64,000 nucleotides of DNA, from contig JAZDOK010000100.1 of the NCBI GenBank assembly GCA_043798715.1, positions 186,001 to 250,000 of the forward strand, written 5' to 3'. Under the pieces are notes generated by a model. The model was given only the letters and a program-made list of their open reading frames with translations, was not told the origin of the DNA and searched no databases. The stretch comes from JAZDOK01 sp043798715 (lineage in GTDB: Bacteria > Vulcanimicrobiota > JAZDOK01). Shown here piece by piece: positions 51,772-60,664 of the stretch. The translations under genes were made by a program, and so were the position numbers. The first letter of the stretch is position 1. Every line of letters starts with the position of its first letter.

Positions 51772-54053
51772 CGGGCATCAACCTCCGCGATGTCCTCAGG
51801 CAGGATGGGCAGGCGCCTGGCCCGGTAACCCACCGCGTTGAAAATGGCGTTGGCCACGGCCGGAGCACTCGGGATGAGGGGAGTCTCGGCGAATCCCTTG
51901 GCTCCGAAGGGACCTCCGGAGTATGGTTTTTCAATCAGGATGACCTTGAATTCCGGGGCATCAAGGACGGTAGGGATGGTGTAAGTGGCCAGAGAGGAAC
52001 TCAGGAGCCGCCCTTCCTTCATGACCATGTTTTCGTAGAGGGCGTAGCCTATTCCCTGGAGGGCGCCGCCTTCGATCTGGCCTTCGAGAGACTGCGGGTT
52101 TATCGCCCGTCCCACGTCATGGGCCGCCGTAAGCTTAAGAACCTGCACCGCTCCGCTCAGAAGATCCACTTCGACTTCGGCTATGTGAGTGGCGTAGGAG
52201 TAAATAAAATAGGCCTCGCCCTGGGACACTTCCTCATCCCAGGCGAGGGGCGGAGCGGTAAAATATCCCATGGTGGACAGGCAGACGTTTCTCAGGTAGC
52301 ACTCCCTGGTCACCTTTTCAAAAGAGATCTCCCGGCCGCGGGCGGAATATCCATTCGGAAAGCCGTTCACCTCTTCCGGGGAGGCGCCCAGAAGGGAGGC
52401 GGCCACGGCGACAAGTTTTTCCCTGATCTCGCGGGCGGCGGCGATGACGGCATTGCCGGCCAAAAGCGTCGTCCTGGAGGCGACCGAGGGACCGCTGTCC
52501 GGAACAAATCCGGTGCTGGTCTCCAGCATCCGCACCCGGTCAGTCGTTACGCCGAGCGCCTCGGCGGCGATCTGGGTGAGGACGGTCAAGGCCCCCTGGC
52601 CCATGTCCACGTTGCCCACGGCCACATTGATGGTGCCGTCCTGCCAGACTTGCAGGTGCGCCCCGGCCTTGTCCAGAGCCCATCCTTTGGATCCCAGGCT
52701 GACCCCGTAGAAACTGGTGGCCACGCCTATTCCCCGCCGGACTCCTCCGGACTGCCGCGAAAACTCCTCCCGCTTTTTATCCCATCCGGAGGCCTCGCGG
52801 GCCTCCTCCAGGGTTTCCACCAGTCCCACGCTCTCGGTGAGCTTATGGCTGGTGGCGGTGAGGGAGCCCTCCCGAAGAGCGTTCTTGAGGCGCAATTCCA
52901 TGGGATCCATCGAAAGCTCCGAGGCCAGCTCATCCATTAAGGACTCGGAGGCGAAGGCGACCTGGGGCTGGCCGAATCCCCGCATGGCGCCGGTTGGAAA
53001 CTGGTTGGTATAGACGCCGATGGTATCAACACGGACGTGGGGAACGACGTAGGGGCCGGCCGCATGGACGTTCGTGCGGAACAGGACGACGGGGGACAGT
53101 GAGTCATAGGCCCCGCAGTCGGCGTATATCGTGACCTCGATGGCGGTCAGGCGGCCGTCTTTTTTGGCTCCGATTTTATAGTCCATGATCATGGGGTGCC
53201 GCTTGCTGGTGGTGACGAGGTCCTCTTCCCTTGTCAGGACCATCTTTACCGGCCTGCCGGAGGCCACGGCGAGAAGGGCCGCCCTGGCGCAGACTTCCGA
53301 GGGAACGTCCTCCTTCCCTCCGAAGCCGCCCCCCATCACAACCTGAATGACCCGCACCTTGTTGTAGCCGATTCCAAGGCAGCGGGCCACGGCTTTCTGG
53401 ACATAGAAGGGGCACTGTATGGAGCCATAGAGAGTCACCTCTCCATCGGGGCCGGGAACGGCGACAGCCCCCTGGGTCTCCAGGTAGACGTGTTCCTGGT
53501 GCTTCACCTCATAGCGCCGTTTAAGAACGACGTCGGCCTCGCGGAATCCCTCCTCCGTGTTGCCCTTGCGGAGCTTGAGGTGAAGGGCCTTGTTGCCTCC
53601 GGGGTGAATGGCCGGAACCCCTGCCTTTAAAGCGTCTTCCGGGTGGAAGACGCCGGGGAGAGCCTCATAATCAACTTTGATAAGCCTGGACGCCTTCTCG
53701 GCGGCCTCTCTGGACTCAGCCGCCACGAGGGCGATGCAGTCTCCGGCGTAACGCACTTTCTCATAAGCCAGAAGCGGCTGGCCTTCCTTTACGACTCCGA
53801 TTTCATTTTTGCCGGGGATATCCCCGGCGGTGAGCACGCTGATGACGCCCGGCTGCCTCTGGGCCTCGCGCACGTCAACCGAGCGGATGAGGCCGTGGGG
53901 AGAGGAGCTGTAAAAGCCCTTGCCATAGAGCATTCCCGGGAAGACGAGATCGTCCGTATAGGCCGCTTTGCCCTCGGCCTTCAGGAGCCCGTCAACGCGC
54001 TCCAAGGGCTTTCCGATGCAGCTTTCCACGGACGGAGAGATGAGTATCGTCAT
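51768..54053 (-). CDS. Molybdenum hydroxylase large subunit (xanthine dehydrogenase / aldehyde oxidase type)
   Basis: A 761-aa Moco-binding subunit from the ATG at 54053 (AGGAGG upstream; ORF extension to 54200 rejected). It binds molybdopterin and hydroxylates purines or aldehydes. Motifs: GGGFGGKED, RGFGQPQVAF, GNVDMGQGALTVLTQIAAE, and the catalytic Glu in FGAKGFAETPLIPSAPAVANA. No FAD or [2Fe-2S] subunit gene is adjacent, which is unusual. The downstream 203-aa gene overlaps it by 4 bases. Confidence 0.92.
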   Translation of the reverse strand: MTILISPSVESCIGKPLERVDGLLKAEGKAAYTDDLVFPGMLYGKGFYSSSPHGLIRSVDVREAQRQPGVISVLTAGDIPGKNEIGVVKEGQPLLAYEKVRYAGDCIALVAAESREAAEKASRLIKVDYEALPGVFHPEDALKAGVPAIHPGGNKALHLKLRKGNTEEGFREADVVLKRRYEVKHQEHVYLETQGAVAVPGPDGEVTLYGSIQCPFYVQKAVARCLGIGYNKVRVIQVVMGGGFGGKEDVPSEVCARAALLAVASGRPVKMVLTREEDLVTTSKRHPMIMDYKIGAKKDGRLTAIEVTIYADCGAYDSLSPVVLFRTNVHAAGPYVVPHVRVDTIGVYTNQFPTGAMRGFGQPQVAFASESLMDELASELSMDPMELRLKNALREGSLTATSHKLTESVGLVETLEEAREASGWDKKREEFSRQSGGVRRGIGVATSFYGVSLGSKGWALDKAGAHLQVWQDGTINVAVGNVDMGQGALTVLTQIAAEALGVTTDRVRMLETSTGFVPDSGPSVASRTTLLAGNAVIAAAREIREKLVAVAASLLGASPEEVNGFPNGYSARGREISFEKVTRECYLRNVCLSTMGYFTAPPLAWDEEVSQGEAYFIYSYATHIAEVEVDLLSGAVQVLKLTAAHDVGRAINPQSLEGQIEGGALQGIGYALYENMVMKEGRLLSSSLATYTIPTVLDAPEFKVILIEKPYSGGPFGAKGFAETPLIPSAPAVANAIFNAVGYRARRLPILPEDIAEVDAR

Positions 54054-54193
54054 AAGAAATCCTCCTGTTCTTTCCCCTTTTCGTTCGAGATTCGGAGCGT
54101 CTCTTCCTCCAGCATATTCTGTCTTGAATAACACCTCGAAAAAGACTGAGGTATGTGACGTCAGGCGATCATGCGATGGGCGTTCACCTCGCC

Positions 54194-54221
54194 TTGACAT
54201 CTCAAAGTGATATGCTATAAT
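54194..54221 (+). promoter_or_regulatory. Sigma-70-type promoter of initiator tRNA
   Basis: TTGACA (54194-54199) and TATAAT (54216-54221), both perfect consensus, 16-base spacer. The tRNA starts 11 bases after the -10 box. Confidence 0.88.
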
Positions 54222-54232
54222 CTAACGTACGG

Positions 54233-54309
<77 letters not shown>

Positions 54310-54334
54310 AAGCTGATAATTGACTTAATATAAA

Positions 54335-54364
54335 ACACAGGCGCCCTTTCGAGGGCGCCTGTGT
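54335..54364. terminator. Bidirectional rho-independent terminator
   Basis: ACACAGGCGCCCT and AGGGCGCCTGTGT form a 13-bp stem closed by a TTCG loop. On the minus strand it is followed by TTTTATATT, ending the ABC operon; on the plus strand CGCTTTTAT follows, ending the tRNA transcript. Confidence 0.88.
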
Positions 54365-54407
54365 CGCTTTTATCCCGCATCTTTCCGCCGGCCAGAGGTG
54401 TAAGTAT

Positions 54408-55187
54408 TCAGGCCTCGGTGTCCCTGGGGACGACCTCCATCGAGGAGATGGTGAGGCAGGAGAGGAGCAGGAAGATGGCTCCGTAGCCAAGGAGGAAGGC
54501 GAAGGCCGCCCACTGGTACTCCGCCTGATAGAAAAGATCCTGAGGCCCGCCCCTCATAGGCGGATAGGGCAGGAGCTCGTGCAGGTGATAGAGTATTGTC
54601 AGGCGTTTGAAAAAGCCGGGGAGCCACCCGGCCATGTTCTCCCACCCGAAACCTATTAAAAATCCGGCCAGGTAAGGATTTTTTAAAGCCAGCCCGAGGA
54701 GGGAGAAGAGAGCCCCATACACCAGGATTCCCAGAACCGAGACCCCGGCGGCCGCCAGGAAATCCAGGATGCTTTGGCCTGAAAAATATGTCATGCGCAG
54801 ACTCAAAGCATAGGTTCCGGCCTGTGAAAGGATAACCAGAACCGACAGAGCCGAAAAAGCGCCGGCGAACTTGGCCAGGAAGAGAAGCGACCGGGGCACG
54901 GGACGCGTGAAGAGGTAGGGCAGCGTGCCGGAGTCCATCTCCGAAGAAATCAGGCTCACCCCCAGGTAGAGAGAGCTGAGAGGAATGAAAAATCCCAGGT
55001 AGTATCCCATCAGCACAAATTGATAGGGGTTGTAGGCGGCAAATCCGGTAACTCTGCCTTTTACAAATAAGGAGTAAAAAATCAGCATCGCCAGCCAGGG
55101 GAAGACGGCCAGGAAGATCAGGCCGCTTCGTGACGCGGCGTGGCGGGCCGTCCGCATGAAGATGGATCTCAGAGCCTCCTGATTCAC
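54408..55187 (-). CDS. ABC-2 transporter permease
   Basis: A 259-aa protein with six membrane helices. SLISSEMDSGTLPYLFTRPVPRSLLFLAKF is the ABC-2 type motif after the second helix. GTG start at 55187 preceded by GGAGGGG. It is the last of four genes forming two ATPase-permease pairs. Direction is probably export; substrate unknown. Confidence 0.88.
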   Translation of the reverse strand: MNQEALRSIFMRTARHAASRSGLIFLAVFPWLAMLIFYSLFVKGRVTGFAAYNPYQFVLMGYYLGFFIPLSSLYLGVSLISSEMDSGTLPYLFTRPVPRSLLFLAKFAGAFSALSVLVILSQAGTYALSLRMTYFSGQSILDFLAAAGVSVLGILVYGALFSLLGLALKNPYLAGFLIGFGWENMAGWLPGFFKRLTILYHLHELLPYPPMRGGPQDLFYQAEYQWAAFAFLLGYGAIFLLLSCLTISSMEVVPRDTEA

Positions 55188-55203
55188 TTTCCCCTCCTCC
55201 GCC

Positions 55204-56118
55204 TCATTTTACCAGGTACTCAAAGACGGCCGCAAGATTGTCGTCAAGCGGATTTATGATTTCAATTCCCAGGTTCCGCTTCGAGAGAAGGGCCGTCAGG
55301 TCACGGTAGAAGCGCCCGGCCTCGCTGACCTCCAGGGTGAGACCCCGCCCGTCCGGGCTGAAAGAGACGGAAAAGACGCAGGGCCAGGCGCTCAACTCCG
55401 CGCCCATGAGACGCGCATCGGCGCAGCGGAGAAAAATGCGCAGGGGGCGGCTGTGGATGGCCTCGCGTACTTCGAGAACTTCACCGGAGGCCAGGATACG
55501 CCCCTTGTCCAGGAGCAGAATCCGGGAGGTCATGGCCTCCACCTCGTGCAGGACGTGGGAGGAGACCAGGATATACTTCCCCGCTTCCCCCAGTTTCCTG
55601 ATCAATTCAATCGTCTGGACCCGGCTCTTGGGATCCATCCCGTTCAAGGGCTCATCGAGCAGAATGACATCCGGATCATGCACCAGGGCCTGAGCGATCT
55701 TGACCTTCTGGCGCATCCCCTTGCTCATGCGGCAAATCCTGTAATTAGCTTCCTCCAGCAGGGCGACTTCACGGCAGGTTTTCACGGCCCGCTCCATGGC
55801 CTCAGCCGGGGAATAGCCCGAGAGCCGGGCCAGGTAGGCGACAAAGTCAAGGCCGGTCATCTCCTCGTAGAAATGATCGACGGAGGGGCAGTAGCCCAGA
55901 AGCCTTAACGCTTCCGGATTGGCAAATATAGATTTCCCTCCCAGAGTGATCGAGCCGGTGGAGGGGAGGAGCAGACCCGCGCAGATATTTAGGAGGGTGC
56001 TCTTCCCGGCTCCGTTCACCCCCAGAAGGCCGGTGACGCCGCTCTCAAGGTCGAGACTGACCCTGTTTAAACCCAGAACCAGGCCATACCAGCGCGAAAC
56101 TTCCATGAGACTGATCAT
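55204..56118 (-). CDS. ABC transporter ATP-binding protein
   Basis: 304 aa from the ATG at 56118, which overlaps the upstream permease stop by 4 bases. Walker A GVNGAGKSTLLN, signature SKGMRQKVKIAQAL (diverged LSGGQ), Walker B DVILLDEPLNGMD, and a His switch SSHVLHEVE. The C-terminal extra domain (residues 220-304) is typical of NatA/CcmA-like exporters. Partner permeases flank it. Confidence 0.93.
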   Translation of the reverse strand: MISLMEVSRWYGLVLGLNRVSLDLESGVTGLLGVNGAGKSTLLNICAGLLLPSTGSITLGGKSIFANPEALRLLGYCPSVDHFYEEMTGLDFVAYLARLSGYSPAEAMERAVKTCREVALLEEANYRICRMSKGMRQKVKIAQALVHDPDVILLDEPLNGMDPKSRVQTIELIRKLGEAGKYILVSSHVLHEVEAMTSRILLLDKGRILASGEVLEVREAIHSRPLRIFLRCADARLMGAELSAWPCVFSVSFSPDGRGLTLEVSEAGRFYRDLTALLSKRNLGIEIINPLDDNLAAVFEYLVK

Positions 56119-56960
56119 CGAAGCAGCCTCTTCCGCGAAAAATTCCACCAGAGAAGGCCCAGACTCGCTGCCGTTAAAACGGCGAAATAAATCATGCTGT
56201 GACTGAAAGAGACCTTTAACATCTCATCCGCTCCCAGGCAATGTGAGGCCAGAGCGGACATCTCCAGAAGAATGCCGAAAATGGATACCCAGGGATTATT
56301 CCCCAACGCCCCGAGAAGCGCCCCGGCAGTCGTCCCGAAAAATAGAATTCCGATGAGGAGAAGCCCGGTGAGCCTGGGAGAAGAACTGAGCGATGAGAGG
56401 GCCAGAACAAAGAGGACCAGGCTTCCGACGCCGACGACGGTGTAGAGAAGCGAGCCCCAAAGGACGCGAAAATGCTGGATGAAAAAGGAAAAATCTCCCG
56501 TGATTCCCACGTGAAGGAGCACCATGAGCCAGACCGGAAGAAGAGTGAAAAGAAGAAAAAATCCCGCCAGCGAGAAACCCTTGGCCCAGAGATACTGGAC
56601 GGGGCTGAGCGCCCGCCCCAGAAAAACCTCGATGGTCCTGTCCCTCCGATCCCGCGCCACCAGGCCGGAGCCGACCCAGATTGAAAGAAAGGCCATCATG
56701 AAGTCCTGCCACGGATTGGCCAGGAGAAAGGCGGCCACTTTCTCATCAAATACGGGCACATTGCCCATGACCTTGAAATGAAGCAGCACCTGCGAAATTG
56801 CGGCCAGAGCCCAGGGAAGGATTGCCAGTGCCATGAAGAAGAAAAAAAGCCGACTGTTCAGGAAGGGTGCGATCTCCTCCCGCCAGAGCGGCACCCAGCG
56901 CCACCAGAGCGGGAGGCGCTCCCCCTGGTAGGTCTCATATCCCTGATGGTAAACAGGCAT
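56115..56960 (-). CDS. ABC-2 transporter permease
   Basis: A 281-aa protein with six membrane helices; VGSGLVARDRRDRTIEVFLGRALSPVQYLW is the ABC-2 coupling region. ATG at 56960, 5 bases after the ATPase stop. N-terminus MPVYHQGYETYQGERLP is soluble. It probably pairs with one of the two ATPases. Confidence 0.88.
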   Translation of the reverse strand: MPVYHQGYETYQGERLPLWWRWVPLWREEIAPFLNSRLFFFFMALAILPWALAAISQVLLHFKVMGNVPVFDEKVAAFLLANPWQDFMMAFLSIWVGSGLVARDRRDRTIEVFLGRALSPVQYLWAKGFSLAGFFLLFTLLPVWLMVLLHVGITGDFSFFIQHFRVLWGSLLYTVVGVGSLVLFVLALSSLSSSPRLTGLLLIGILFFGTTAGALLGALGNNPWVSIFGILLEMSALASHCLGADEMLKVSFSHSMIYFAVLTAASLGLLWWNFSRKRLLR

Positions 56961-56965
56961 TTTCC

Positions 56966-57889
56966 CTAGTTCCCCCTGGCGATCATACCGAGATAGGCAT
57001 CTTCGAGAGAGGATTCCTCACGGACCAGCCGGTGAATGGAGCCATCCAGTGCTGCGGCCAGGCTGAAGAGTTCCCGGGCTCCCGCGTCCGGCGGAAGTAC
57101 GAGGTGCACCAGGCTCTCATGTCCCGGTTTGGCCTCCCACCCGGCTCCGGCGCAGGCGGCCAGAAAATTTTCCCGCTCACCCTGCCACTGGACGATGAAG
57201 TGGCGCTCTTCCGCCACCTTCAGATTTTCGATGGGTTCGGACGCAAGCACCTGCCCCCGGTTCAGGATAACGACCGTGGAACAGATCGCTTCGACATCTT
57301 TGAGAATGTGAGTCGAAAAGAGGATGGTTTTACCTGCTCTAACCAGGTCCCGGCAAAGCTCCAGGACCTCCTCGCGTCCCGCCGGATCCATCCCGGCCGT
57401 GGGTTCGTCCAGAAAGACGATGGCCGGATCATGAACCAGCGCGACTGCGAATTTGAGCCGCTGCTGCATACCGGTGGAATAGGTCTGGGCATCCCGGTAG
57501 CGACTCTCCCCGAGCCCCACATAATTGAGCATTTCGTGAGCCCGTTCGATGGCGCGCCTTCGGGGAAGTCCCGACATCTCCCCCAGGAAGGAGACCCAGC
57601 CGATGCCGGAGATGCCGGCCCTGAGCCCCTCCCGCTCGGGGACGTAGCCGATCCGATCCCGTATACCCTCCCCCAGAAGGCGGGAATCCTCTCCCATGAA
57701 GCGGAAACTCCCGGAGGAAGGGGGCATCAGGTTAAGGAGTACCTTTATCAGTGTGGATTTACCCGCTCCGTTGGGCCCCAGAAGCCCCACCGCCCCACCC
57801 ATGACTTCAAAGGTGACGCCCCTGAGCGCCTGCAACTTCCCGTAGTCGGCGCACAAATCCTTAACCGAGAGAACGGCCTGTTTATCCAT
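56966..57889 (-). CDS. ABC transporter ATP-binding protein
   Basis: 307 aa from the ATG at 57889. Walker A GPNGAGKSTLIKVLL, signature YSTGMQQRLKFAVALV, Walker B IVFLDEPTAGMD, His switch STHILKDVE. An ORF extension to 58186 overlaps the divergent AmrS gene and lacks family sequence. First gene of the exporter operon. Confidence 0.93.
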   Translation of the reverse strand: MDKQAVLSVKDLCADYGKLQALRGVTFEVMGGAVGLLGPNGAGKSTLIKVLLNLMPPSSGSFRFMGEDSRLLGEGIRDRIGYVPEREGLRAGISGIGWVSFLGEMSGLPRRRAIERAHEMLNYVGLGESRYRDAQTYSTGMQQRLKFAVALVHDPAIVFLDEPTAGMDPAGREEVLELCRDLVRAGKTILFSTHILKDVEAICSTVVILNRGQVLASEPIENLKVAEERHFIVQWQGERENFLAACAGAGWEAKPGHESLVHLVLPPDAGARELFSLAAALDGSIHRLVREESSLEDAYLGMIARGN

Positions 57890-57980
57890 TGCGCCTATTT
57901 TATCACATCGTGAAAACATAAGGCAAGGGCGGCAGGGAAGGGAGGCTGAGTGGGAGAAGATAAGCAAGAGGAGATCAACC

Positions 57981-59108
57981 ATGCAGAGTAATATTCTTGC
58001 GAGCCTCAGGGGGCTCTTTTTCCCGGTGGTCTTTCTGCTCCTTACCTCTTCTTTATGCTCCGCCAGGGATGAGGCGCTCCCCCTCCACCCGGCCCGCTTC
58101 TTTAAAAGCATTCCCGGGGGACGCGTACAATGCCGGCTCTGCCCCCGCCGGTGCCTTCTGGAGGAAGGACAGCGGGGCGCCTGCACCGTGCGAAAAAACG
58201 TCGGGGGGAGCCTCTACTCGCTGGTCTGGGGCCTGCCCTGCGCCGTCAACGTGGACCCGATAGAAAAAAAGCCCTTCTTTCACTTCCTTCCGGGCACACT
58301 GACCTTCTCCATCTCCACCGCCGGCTGCAATATGCGCTGTATCTTCTGCCAGAACTGGCAGATCTCCCAGAAGAGCCCGGAGGAGACTAAGAACTGCTCC
58401 TTGCCCCCGGTCGAGGTCGTGAAAGCCGCAAAAAAATCAGGCTGCCGATCCATCGCCTACACTTACACCGAGCCCGCAGTCTATTACGAGTACATGCTGG
58501 ATACCGCCCGCGAAGCCAGGAAAGCCGGAATCTTAAACGTGATGCACTCCTGCGGCTACATCAACCCGGAGCCGCTCAGGGAATTGTGCCGCTACCTCGA
58601 CGCCGCCGATATCGATCTTAAGTCCATAGATCAGCAATTCTACTCCACCCTCACCATGGGAGACGTGGCCCCGGTTCTTGAGTGCCTGAAAATCCTCAAA
58701 AAGGAAGGCGTCTGGACCGAGATCACCAACCTCGTTATTCCGGGTCAGAACGACGACCCCGTCACGATAAAAAAAATGTGCCGCTGGATCCGGGAGAACC
58801 TGGGCCCGGACGTGCCGCTCCATTTTTCCCGCTTCCACCCGATGTACCGGCTGAATAATCTGCCTCCGACCTCTTTCGATACGCTTGAATTGGCCCGCCG
58901 GATCGCCCTCCGGGAGGGACTTCACTTCGTCTACATCGGGAATGTGCCGGGCAATACCGCCGAAAATACCCTCTGCCCCGAATGCGGCAAACTACTCATA
59001 GAGCGGAAGGGCTTTGAGATCCTTAAGAATGAAATCTCCGGGGGAAAATGCAAATACTGCGGCCGGAAGATCCCCGGAATTTTTCGGGAGGAGGACTTGA
59101 GAAAATGA
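57981..59108 (+). CDS. AmmeMemoRadiSam radical SAM enzyme (AmrS-like) with N-terminal signal sequence
   Basis: A 375-aa radical SAM protein. [4Fe-4S]/SAM motif CNMRCIFCQNWQ near residue 112. Before it, a Cys-rich segment CRLCPRRCLLEEGQRGAC at 51-69 and TVRKN(V)GG; after it, TYTEP and HSCGYI. A C-terminal zinc-ribbon-like pair (CPECGKLL, CKYCGRK) follows. Unusually, residues 8-26 (SLRGLFFPVVFLLLTSSLC) look like a signal peptide. RBS AGGAG precedes the ATG at 57981. It overlaps the Memo-AMMECR1 gene by 4 bases. Reaction unknown for the family. Confidence 0.9.
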   Translation: MQSNILASLRGLFFPVVFLLLTSSLCSARDEALPLHPARFFKSIPGGRVQCRLCPRRCLLEEGQRGACTVRKNVGGSLYSLVWGLPCAVNVDPIEKKPFFHFLPGTLTFSISTAGCNMRCIFCQNWQISQKSPEETKNCSLPPVEVVKAAKKSGCRSIAYTYTEPAVYYEYMLDTAREARKAGILNVMHSCGYINPEPLRELCRYLDAADIDLKSIDQQFYSTLTMGDVAPVLECLKILKKEGVWTEITNLVIPGQNDDPVTIKKMCRWIRENLGPDVPLHFSRFHPMYRLNNLPPTSFDTLELARRIALREGLHFVYIGNVPGNTAENTLCPECGKLLIERKGFEILKNEISGGKCKYCGRKIPGIFREEDLRK

Positions 59109-60664
59109 GACGCACCACATTTTGCACACTGGCGATCATCCTGATCCTGCTTACCTGTTCCTGCTCAAGCCGGGCCGGGGACAGGAAGGCGAACGAGACA
59201 AAGGAGGCAAAAAAGATGAAGGCCGAAAATAAAGTTAGAAAACCGGCGGTCAACGGAATGTTCTACCCGGGAAGTCCCAAGGAGCTCTCCTCCCAGGTGG
59301 ATAAGTACCTCAGGAACGCCGAGGGGGAGAAAAGATCGGAGGTGCCACGGATCCTCATCGTTCCCCATGCGGGATACCCCTACTCGGCCCAGGTGGCCGC
59401 CTACAGCTTCATCCAACTGAAGGGAAGTGCGATCAGTACAGTCTTTCTGCTCGGCCCCTCGCACCGCGCCTATTTTTCGGGCGTGGCCGCGGACGACTCC
59501 GACGCCTGGGAGACCCCTCTGGGAAATGTCTCTCTCGACCGTGAAAAACTCGCGCTCCTGATGAAAAAAGATCCTGATATCGCCATCATTCCCGAAGCCC
59601 ATGCGGCCGAACATTCGCTGGAGGTGCAGGTGCCTTTCCTTCAGAAAGTCCTCCCGGGCGCTTCCATAATCCCCCTGGAAATGCTGGATCCGGATCCCAA
59701 AACCTGCGGCAATCTGGCCTCCGCCATCGCCCCGATATTGAAAGAAAATCCCCGCGCGGTTCTTATCGCCAGCTCGGATCTCTCCCACTACTACCCCTAC
59801 GATCAGGCCGTAAGGAAGGACAATCTGTTCCTTTCGGCAGTCGAAAAAATGGCGGTAAAAGACTTCCCTGGAAAAATCCAGAATAAGGAGTTCGAGGCCT
59901 GCGGCTCGGCCCCCGTCTTAACCGCGCTTATGACGGCCGAAAAGCTGGGAGCGAATGAGGTGAGGGTCCTCAAATACGCCAATTCCGGTGATGTCACCGG
60001 CGACAAGTCCCGGGTGGTCGGATACGCCGCTGTCGCCTTCTATGGCCGCGAAGAGGCCAAAGTTCCCGGGGCTGAAAAAGAAGAAGCTTCGCCGGCCCAC
60101 CACGTGGTTCCCGAGGGGGTGGAACTTCTCTCGAAGGAGGAGCAGGCCTTCCTGCTCAAGGTAGCCCGGGAGACCCTGGAGGCGCACGTTCGGGGGAACA
60201 AAATTCCCGCCTTTTCCCCTCAGACTCCCAGGCTCTCTAAAAAAATGGGGGTCTTCGTGACCCTCACCAAAAATGGCGACCTGCGCGGCTGCATCGGCTA
60301 CATCCAGGGCATAGCGCCCCTCTTCGAGGCCGTCTCCCAGATGGCCGTCCAGGCTGCCAGCCACGATCCCCGCTTCAGTCCGGTGCGGCCGGAGGAACTG
60401 AAAGACATCCACATAGAGATCTCCGCCCTCTCGGAGCTCAAGGAGATCAAGGACGTCAACCTGATCAAGGTCGGCACCCATGGCATCATCATCAAGAGAG
60501 GTTTTTCACAGGGTCTGCTTCTTCCTCAAGTAGCGACGGAATACGGATGGGGCCGGGATGAGTTTCTTAAGCACACCTGCCTGAAGGCGGGCCTCCCGCC
60601 TGAGACCTGGAAGGAGCCCGGGACCCAGATCGTCATCTTCTCGGCGCTGGTCTTCGGAGAATAG
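59105..60664 (+). CDS. Memo-AMMECR1 fusion lipoprotein (AmmeMemoRadiSam proteins B and A)
   Basis: 519 aa from the ATG at 59105. A lipoprotein-type signal (LAIILILLTCSCSS). A Memo domain at about residues 40-310 with the metal/active-site motifs VPHAGYPYSAQVAAYSF, LGPSHRAYF, HSLEVQVPFLQ and SSDLSHYYPY. An AMMECR1 domain from about 345 with GVFVTLTKNGDLRGCIGY and SHDPRFSPVRPEEL. Co-translated with the radical SAM gene. Its role is unknown; the export signal places it at the envelope. Confidence 0.92.
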   Translation: MRRTTFCTLAIILILLTCSCSSRAGDRKANETKEAKKMKAENKVRKPAVNGMFYPGSPKELSSQVDKYLRNAEGEKRSEVPRILIVPHAGYPYSAQVAAYSFIQLKGSAISTVFLLGPSHRAYFSGVAADDSDAWETPLGNVSLDREKLALLMKKDPDIAIIPEAHAAEHSLEVQVPFLQKVLPGASIIPLEMLDPDPKTCGNLASAIAPILKENPRAVLIASSDLSHYYPYDQAVRKDNLFLSAVEKMAVKDFPGKIQNKEFEACGSAPVLTALMTAEKLGANEVRVLKYANSGDVTGDKSRVVGYAAVAFYGREEAKVPGAEKEEASPAHHVVPEGVELLSKEEQAFLLKVARETLEAHVRGNKIPAFSPQTPRLSKKMGVFVTLTKNGDLRGCIGYIQGIAPLFEAVSQMAVQAASHDPRFSPVRPEELKDIHIEISALSELKEIKDVNLIKVGTHGIIIKRGFSQGLLLPQVATEYGWGRDEFLKHTCLKAGLPPETWKEPGTQIVIFSALVFGE

